A DNA stretch of 64,000 nt from Argopecten irradians (taxonomy: Eukaryota; Mollusca; Bivalvia; Pectinida; Pectinidae), in assembly GCF_041381155.1 (NCBI RefSeq), contig NC_091142.1, positions 26,797,963 to 26,861,962 of the forward strand, given 5' to 3'. Below the pieces are notes generated by a model, which did no database searches, was not told the origin of the DNA, and saw only the letters and a list, made by a program, of their open reading frames with translations. Below, in pieces: positions 58,701-64,000 of the stretch. The position numbers were made by a program, and so were the translations under genes. Within the stretch, counting starts at the first letter, position 1, and each line of letters begins with the position of its first letter.

Positions 58701-61700
58701 TCATTTATATGTTCCCGCCAAAAGTGGGGTCATGACCCCACGTTGCTACGCCGTCGACTGTTCACGTAATAATAGAATCGCCGCGCGTGTTGTGCTAACA
58801 TTATACATTGATAATGATAATACTAGAAAGCATGGTTATTGAGTCCATGTCAGTGCAAACTGTAAATATATAATGATATTGCTACACAACCGTTAAAAAA
58901 TATTTGTAACCTTTCGATGAAGAATACGATGTGTACTCTGTCAACTTCATCAGACACACGAAGAAGATGTCAATGTACTCATCGCACTAGTCACCGAAAC
59001 GTCACGCAAAAACATTTACTGGTTGTGTAACAAAACTAATCAGAGGAACTAACTAATTAATAGCAGCTTGGAAATGATGTTGTCATTCACACGATTGAAT
59101 GATTAGGTTTTCTAAAAAATTTAACTTAAAGAGATCACAAAGTACGAATGCACTTGCGTTTAATGTAGCATAGCATCCTTAATGAAGTCATATGTCGGAT
59201 AAATACATACACCGTATGTAACGGCAATGCCTATCCCTATATATGTGTAGTCAATGAAGCATGTCAGACACTGACACTTTCGGGATGCCACATAGTGTAA
59301 AAATCCGCACGTCATCAACTGATTATATTAGCGTGCTGTACAGAAATTCTACTTACTTTTCTTCCGTATTTGGCGTTTATTTTCCTGGTAACTAGTGTAG
59401 CGACAAACCCTGCCAGGTACACGACGAGAGGAACTAAAGCCGTAGATATCTATAACATAAGTATAAACATCAAAGGTAATAAACATGATGTAAACATTTT
59501 CTAATTAATATTTATTGATTACGATTGTTTGCTGTGTACACAAATAAGTTGTTTAAGACCGAGTGTCTATTGTCAAATAAATACATTTTATGTAAGTTTA
59601 AGTTCGTGTTTGTGATGTTTGGTTTTTTTCTTCTTACAATTATTCAATCAATCGGTATATGTGGTTTTTTAAGTATAACGTCCTATTAACAGCCATGGTC
59701 ATTTAAGGACATATGACTTATTCTCCAGTCTTTATATTTGCCATGGTCATTTACGGACATAACGGGATTGTTGGTGGAGGAAAGCCGAAGTACCCAGAGA
59801 AACACCGTCGACCACCGGTCAGTACCTGGCAACTGCCCTACATGTACAGTACATGGCATTCTATTTCACAACTCAATTAGTAACATTTTCAACCAGTAAT
59901 AGATTGTATTGTTCTACAGTCAAATATATGTAGAAAAAGTGATCATTCACCCCTCGAGGGTAAGACAAAGGGATCTTAACCCGAGATAAGATTTGTAAGA
60001 TGTAAAACACAACTGTAACTTTAGATTTGTTTGTTTTACCTTATGCATATCCAAGGACTCTGTGAGGTAGAGCGGCATGTAAACCTGGGCTATCAGGAAT
60101 GCCAATTTGGAACATGCATGAATGATTACGCTCTGCAACAGAAGACCGTCAGAAATATACTGTAAACATTTGTATTTGTTGTTGTGTTTTTATTTCTGTC
60201 TTCTAAATCACATTGATATGTATGAAGGAGTAGGCCAACTCATCATTCATCATGCATATATTTATGTCTGTTAAACTGGGCGAAGTGATTAATTTGATCA
60301 TACCAGACAAATAAGTAAATTTAAGTTTTGATTTCCTAAAAACAATTCCATGCTCATGTTGATAAACTATCCTTCGAACTTTTCCTATTAATCCGTATTA
60401 GAATGACTACTTACCTTAAAGAACTTTGGTTTTCTACACATTCCTTTGAACCACGGGCAGCACATCCGATTTTTGTCAGACTTTTGATCTTTTCCGCGCG
60501 ATTTCTGGTTGTCCTTCTGTCGTCTGCAGCACCAACAGAATAATTTTGATTTTTCTGGATTTCCAGTGCCATTTTTAGTCATACCCGTGGATTTTTTCCT
60601 TTTTATTTTGACTGAAGCTTTTCCATTTGACTTTGACCTTTCTGTGACCTTGACAATTTTCCTCGGACAAATACAACACCAAAGTGATACATTTTGTGAT
60701 GTACCGACCTCACTGGATTTCCGTCCACTCTCACCGGGTGAAGGTGATCTGCTGCCAGATTTTATATCTCCGGGATTAAGAAATTGTTTGGCTTTGAAAT
60801 TAGACTTTACTCTTGATGTATTGACAGCAAGCTTAACCGTTGTCTGTAGATCCGTTTTCCTCGCCTGTTTTGGTGATTTCTCCGTATCCTTGGAAATTGT
60901 AATTTGCACATTATTTCTTCCTGAAGAATTATCAATCTTTGGTTTTTCGTCTTTTTCGGAAACTTTTGACATTTGAGAATTCCCCTGACCTTTAGCCTTT
61001 TCTTGAACATTATCTGACCTTTGACCTTTTATAGCTGCTTCTATTTTATTACCGTCGGTCAGTTTCTTAACATTTATGATAAGGTGTCCCGTTTTCGATA
61101 AACTATTCGGGGACTTTGCTCTACTGTCTTCAGATTTTATTGCAGGAAGAGCAGGTGAGATTTTCGTTGTTTTGCCTGGTGTTGGCTGACCGGATCCAGA
61201 ACTGCCAGAAAGTCGCCTCTCTGATAAATTACCGCTATTCACGGCCAGATTTGTCACATTGGAGCCTCTTCGGAGGTTACTTGCTTTCGTGCTGCCATAT
61301 GGGAGAACTGCCTTTGACCTGTAACAGCACCCGTTGAACTGGTCCCTCGCTTCATCACACGATTGTGTTTTTTCGGGTACCAGTAAATAGAACGCAATAC
61401 AACAAGACCCACCAGTTACCAGGATAAAGTAGGAGATAAACTGAAAGTAAAGTGAAATAAATGGACAGTGAAAATGTTCAAAATATCGTTTATTGTATTG
61501 AACAATCTTTAGCATTGAAATGTTATAAAAATCTCTTATTCAACGAGATAACCCTGAATACCTCGAATACGAGAATTAAAGTTTAAACATTTAAATAAAA
61601 ATACACCAAACCAGTAAAGAAGTTATAGAGTTAACATGGATTTATGGAGTTAAGAAAGCGATATATCACAGATTTACGGAGTTGTATCGATTGACATCCA

Positions 61701-64000
61701 GAATTCAAAAGAAGAGTATTCATTTTTTTTTTTTTTTTTTTTTTTTGTACAAATAAATCATTTACAAAATGTCAGTGCAATATTAAAATGTTAGTCCTAG
61801 TCCGCTAAACCTGCCTAAACTTGCCTTATATATAGGCTAAACCTGCCTAAACTTGCCTTATATATAGGCAAAAACAATAAAATAAAGGCTAATAATATAG
61901 GCAGGTTTAGCGGACTAGATAAGTCCCTATATGAAAGCTTAAAAAACACACCAAACACTTGTATTACAAAAGCACACCAAAAAAACATTATCTATTGTTT
62001 ACATATTTTGAAACATATGTGTGTTTTAACTATGACAGTTACTAATTAATTTTAAACTTAGCCAACCAAAGTGAATACAATTATATACATTGTATCTTAC
62101 CCTGGTGAATGCTTGGTTAGTTTTGTTAAATGGAGTGTGAATTCTGATAGCTTACCTAATGGAATGGTCATAACCTTGTAATAAATGTCACAAAATAGGG
62201 AAGGTATTATCAATGTAGCGTATCGCTTATTACTCCCTCATATATCTTATAACAGTATTGTATACAAATGAAGATCTTCTATGGGATTTAGGGAAATATC
62301 ATTGACATGGTGTGTTATTTTGGAAATAAATGTGAAAAATTGTTGCTTTAGATATTTTTCTGTAAATAATGGAAGATTTTCTCTAACAGGTGAATGGCTT
62401 TGTTGATTAAGATTGAATTGTGAAGTCATTAGAGCGGTATTAATTCCATCTTCTGTTGCTAGAACAAACAATGGCAGACATTTTACTTACCGAGAACGAG
62501 GCAGCGTCCTCTGTCGTGAAGTCGGAAGTAGTGCTGTCACCGGAAGTACCCAGAACAATGGCGGCGACCACGAAAACGGAAATGTTGGCAGCTAAGGAAC
62601 TGATACTCCTGTAGGATAAAGCTAACTTAACGATCAATGTCATAGAAATACACAAAATGTCTTCGCACATACAGCCATTACGGTCACATATGACAAAACC
62701 ATAATGAGAAAAAAGATCGACCCACACACTATAATAAACGTTAGCTGGAGCAGATATTACAAATATCCCCACCTCAACAAAGGAATAGACAGTTCCGCAC
62801 AGGGGCGAACATTCCACAAAATGATAGATGTGAGTAGTGTGAGGGGACATAAGATTAAATTTGTATTCATAATTTATTTAAAGTGAAAGGAAAAGCTTAT
62901 TTCGTATTTTTCGTGATGATGGAATGGGGTCATATACTGTAGTATGCTTTACCTACAGTCACGTCAGTAATTGGTGTTTTATTAAGAAAGTATATAAAAT
63001 TTGCATGAGTGTATGTACTATTGTACTGTGTGTAATAGTTTGTAGTATTTTCGTTTCTATGTTGTAACTAGCGTACTTGTAGGTGACACAAGTTACATAA
63101 GTAGAAAACGTTGACTAAAGTCATTGATTTTTGTTTCAATAAATCAGAACTAGGTGCAATAAGTTTTATTTAAAGATGCTCCACCGCCGACAGAGCATAA
63201 ATAATACTTATCATTTGAACAATAATTGGTGTTTAATCGTGTATATATATCAGAACTTCATTCCATGTAGAACATAGCGCCACGGATTTTTTTCGGGATG
63301 TAATTAATTATTTTTATTATTTTTATCTTGAAGAGAAATTAGAAGCTCAAACTTTTCAATGGTAGTAATGGTGCAAAGTTAGTAACTTTTGTAACTGAAG
63401 AAAAATACTTAATCGTCTGCTTCTGTTTATGATAGAGTAAAAATACCATTTGTCAGCGGTGGAGTATCTTTAAGTGATAAACATATATAATTTTAAATGA
63501 TAAATCTATGATGTTTAATTAGGAGAGTGTAACCTAACTTGATACATTACTACTAAATGTCGGCGTAGACGCTACACACAGAGTCAAAAGATACAAATGA
63601 AAATTAACAGCTTTCATTTCCTGGCCTTTTCATAAATTCAAAATTCATGTTACAGTTTATGTTTTATGCATTAATTTGAGAACTACATAGATAATGTTTA
63701 AAAATTGTATTTCTAATAGAATAAAAAAAATATTTCAAGAGTCTATTTCTTCTTTAGAAAATTACTTTCTTTTGTCTATACATTTTACATTATGTATATA
63801 GGAAGACATATGTGCAATCTCCCTTACCTTACTACTCTCATTACAAAACGCAATTGCCTGAAGAAATGAAACAAATCCAAAGGAAAATATCTTATTCAAA
63901 AGTTATCTGACCTAGAACAAATGTTTTGTTGGATAAGCATCTTATGAATACTGTATGTATGCATATTTACCTCCACGCGCTAAGTAGGTTTTTCTCTGAC
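55553..64000 (-). CDS. MFSD12-like major facilitator transporter (gene span, 5' end beyond window)
   Basis: Exons, minus strand: 64000-63971 (partial), optional 63857-63828, 62608-62491, 61440-60415, 60132-60040, 59449-59357, 56932-56759, 56528-56443, 55730-55553. All joins are GT-AG and in phase. The order of motifs follows MFSD12: SEKNLLSAW-R-SISSLAANIS, a TM pair around VTGGSCCIAFYLL, HACSKLAFLIAQVYMPLYLT, ALVPLVVYLAGFVATL, then SMMTDLTGSPV-DSGAALFGVN, EKVIQAVAILLVQLLSPC and a last TM (VMLSMPGGTTFISFLVLSLA). Vertebrate MFSD12 is a lysosome/melanosome membrane protein needed for cysteine import into these organelles and for pigmentation; assuming the same here is inference. Odd: a roughly 310-residue basic loop between TM6 and TM7, far longer than the short linker in vertebrates, with Cys/Trp clusters (LWCCICPRK, LFCWCCRRQK, RMCCPWFKGMC). 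Confidence 0.85.
56443..56528 (-). CDS. MFSD12-like exon (DSGAALFGVNEK)
   Basis: 86 nt, between a TTTGTAG acceptor and a GTAGGG donor; includes a membrane segment AVAILLVQLLSP. Confidence 0.85.
56759..56932 (-). CDS. MFSD12-like exon (RTFAIGEGC..DLTGSPV)
   Basis: 174 nt. The phase-0 donor GTAGGT after GTT is chosen because it joins to DSGAALFG exactly as in the family; the nearby GTGATA donor would shift the frame. Confidence 0.8.
57068..57200 (+). repeat. Dispersed repeat, partner of 1838-2005
   Basis: Shares GCTGCCCTTCAGGGTAGG, GTCATGTGTTTGTG and ATAGTGACGTCACAATG blocks in order. Within an intron of the MFSD12-like gene. Confidence 0.5.
57430..57970. repeat. AT-rich irregular minisatellite
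   Basis: Repeated AATACAATGATAAGAAAATA and GTGACAGCAATATA blocks with ACGATAACCCATCGATGGGA inserts. Reading frames on the minus strand rich in Tyr, Leu and Ser are incidental. Confidence 0.75.
57971..59356. other. Large intron of the MFSD12-like gene, remainder
   Basis: AT-rich. It holds a perfect 18-bp palindrome GTGGGGTCATGACCCCAC at 58724-58741. No internal gene recognised. Confidence 0.55.
59357..59449 (-). CDS. MFSD12-like exon (ISTALVPLVVYLAGF)
   Basis: 93 nt, phase 0 at both ends; one membrane segment followed by TRKINAKYGRK. Confidence 0.88.
59655..59850 (-). mobile_element. SINE-like dispersed repeat in an MFSD12-like intron
   Basis: CCATGGTCATTTA.GGACATA occurs twice (about 59692 and 59741), then GGTGGAGGAAAGCCGAAGTA and CCAGAGAAACACC. 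The latter is the reverse complement of the conserved tail also seen at 16762-16803. Boundaries approximate. Confidence 0.5.
60040..60132 (-). CDS. MFSD12-like exon (SVIIHACSKLAFLIAQVYMP)
   Basis: 93 nt, phase 0 at both ends. Matches the membrane segment after the long loop in the family (Q.YM..YLT). Confidence 0.88.
60415..61440 (-). CDS. MFSD12-like long exon: TM segment plus about 310-aa cytosolic-type loop
   Basis: 1026 nt, 342 codons, phase 0 both ends. It begins FISYFILVTGGSCCIAFYLL (membrane) and then a Lys/Ser/Gly-rich, low-hydrophobicity stretch with proline-directed Ser sites (SPSPGE, GQPTPGK, AKSPNS) and three Cys clusters near the C-terminal end. The clusters could be lipid-modified or bind metal; that is inference. 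Confidence 0.85.
61722..61746. repeat. Poly-T tract
   Basis: About 25 T in a row within an MFSD12-like intron, which is poly-A on the transcribed strand. Confidence 0.9.
61797..61918. mobile_element. 122-bp MITE with perfect 20-bp inverted ends
   Basis: CTAGTCCGCTAAACCTGCCT on the left, exact mirror at 61899-61918. The interior duplicates TAAACTTGCCTTATATATAG. No clear target duplication. Confidence 0.85.
61919..62490. other. Intron of the MFSD12-like gene, nothing notable
   Basis: AT-rich; no gene or structured repeat recognised. Confidence 0.5.
62491..62608 (-). CDS. MFSD12-like exon (RSISSLAANISVFVV)
   Basis: 118 nt, enters in phase 2, leaves in phase 0. Membrane segment ANISVFVVAAIVLGT followed by a Thr/Ser/Asp-rich luminal-type stretch. 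Confidence 0.88.
63172..63473. mobile_element. MITE with AAGATGCTCCACCGC-type ends, copy 2
   Basis: TTAAAGATGCTCCACCGCCG on the left and CAGCGGTGGAGTATCTTTAA on the right. Interior aligns with 18842-19133 (GCCACGGATTT, AAGCTCAAACTTTTCAATGG). Confidence 0.8.
63474..63827. other. Intron of the MFSD12-like gene, nothing notable
   Basis: AT-rich; no feature seen. Confidence 0.5.
63828..63857 (-). CDS. Possible 30-nt cassette microexon of the MFSD12-like gene
   Basis: Good acceptor (TTGTTTCATTTCTTCAG) and donor (GTAAGG) around exactly 30 nt. Phase 2 on both sides, so inclusion adds ten residues (QLRFVMRVVR) without a frame change. The family alignment is gap-free when it is skipped. Either an alternative microexon or a decoy. 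Confidence 0.4.
63971..64000 (-). CDS. MFSD12-like exon, cut by the window edge
   Basis: Ends SEKNLLSAW plus two bases at a GTAAAT donor; aligns with the conserved segment before the TM that starts in the 62608 exon. Confidence 0.7.

Noticed and set aside
60509-60976. 155-codon plus-strand frame
   Set aside because: Antisense shadow of the long MFSD12-like exon.
62413-62595. Plus-strand frame near ATGGCAGACATTTTACTTAC
   Set aside because: Opposite strand of the MFSD12-like exon at 62608-62491 and its splice donor.

Overview
This is nuclear DNA from an animal, almost certainly a bivalve mollusc and plausibly a scallop-like pteriomorph. The reasons are GT-AG introns, AT-rich intergenic DNA, secreted proteins ending in the short-chain-collagen-C4-type domain that is expanded in molluscs, and a dense load of short inverted-repeat elements of the kind common in bivalve genomes. 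The placement below 'bivalve' is inference. I saw no rRNA, tRNA gene, CRISPR array or bacterial-style operon. No retrovirus-like or Polinton-like element was recognised.

Left third (0.8-24.4 kb): three paralogous genes for small secreted proteins with a signal peptide, a coiled coil and a cysteine-rich C4 domain. Copy A (minus, 811-3266) can be assembled as a three-exon gene of 273 codons. Copy C (plus, 17119-24383) is a clean four-exon gene of 282 codons. Copy B (minus, 9177-15835) lies head-to-head with C, shares its promoter-proximal DNA as an inverted repeat, and is broken in several places, including a 308-bp inverted-repeat element inside exon 2. Between A and B sits a 3.6-kb foldback element whose arms carry tandem repeats.

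Middle (24.4-49 kb): mostly repeats. There is a 3.1-kb minisatellite with a 21-bp unit, a second foldback element (30006-33055), several tiny hairpin elements (two with 9-bp and one with 8-bp flanking direct repeats), a decayed ISL2EU-like DNA transposase with a SWIM-type C-terminus, and two decayed LINE fragments. One host gene stands out: an intronless rhodopsin-like GPCR at 42113-43321 with a TATA box, followed by a 28-bp minisatellite.

Right third (49-64 kb): a 3-kb satellite of 52-bp units, then most of an MFSD12-like major-facilitator transporter on the minus strand (55553 to beyond the right edge). Its exons join in phase. It carries a single 1026-nt exon encoding an unusually long, basic, Cys/Trp-cluster-bearing loop after a membrane segment, and a possible 30-nt cassette microexon.

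The host genes do not form one pathway. The coherent biological unit is the C4-domain paralogue cluster, which shows duplication by inversion, loss of one copy, and exon loss in another.
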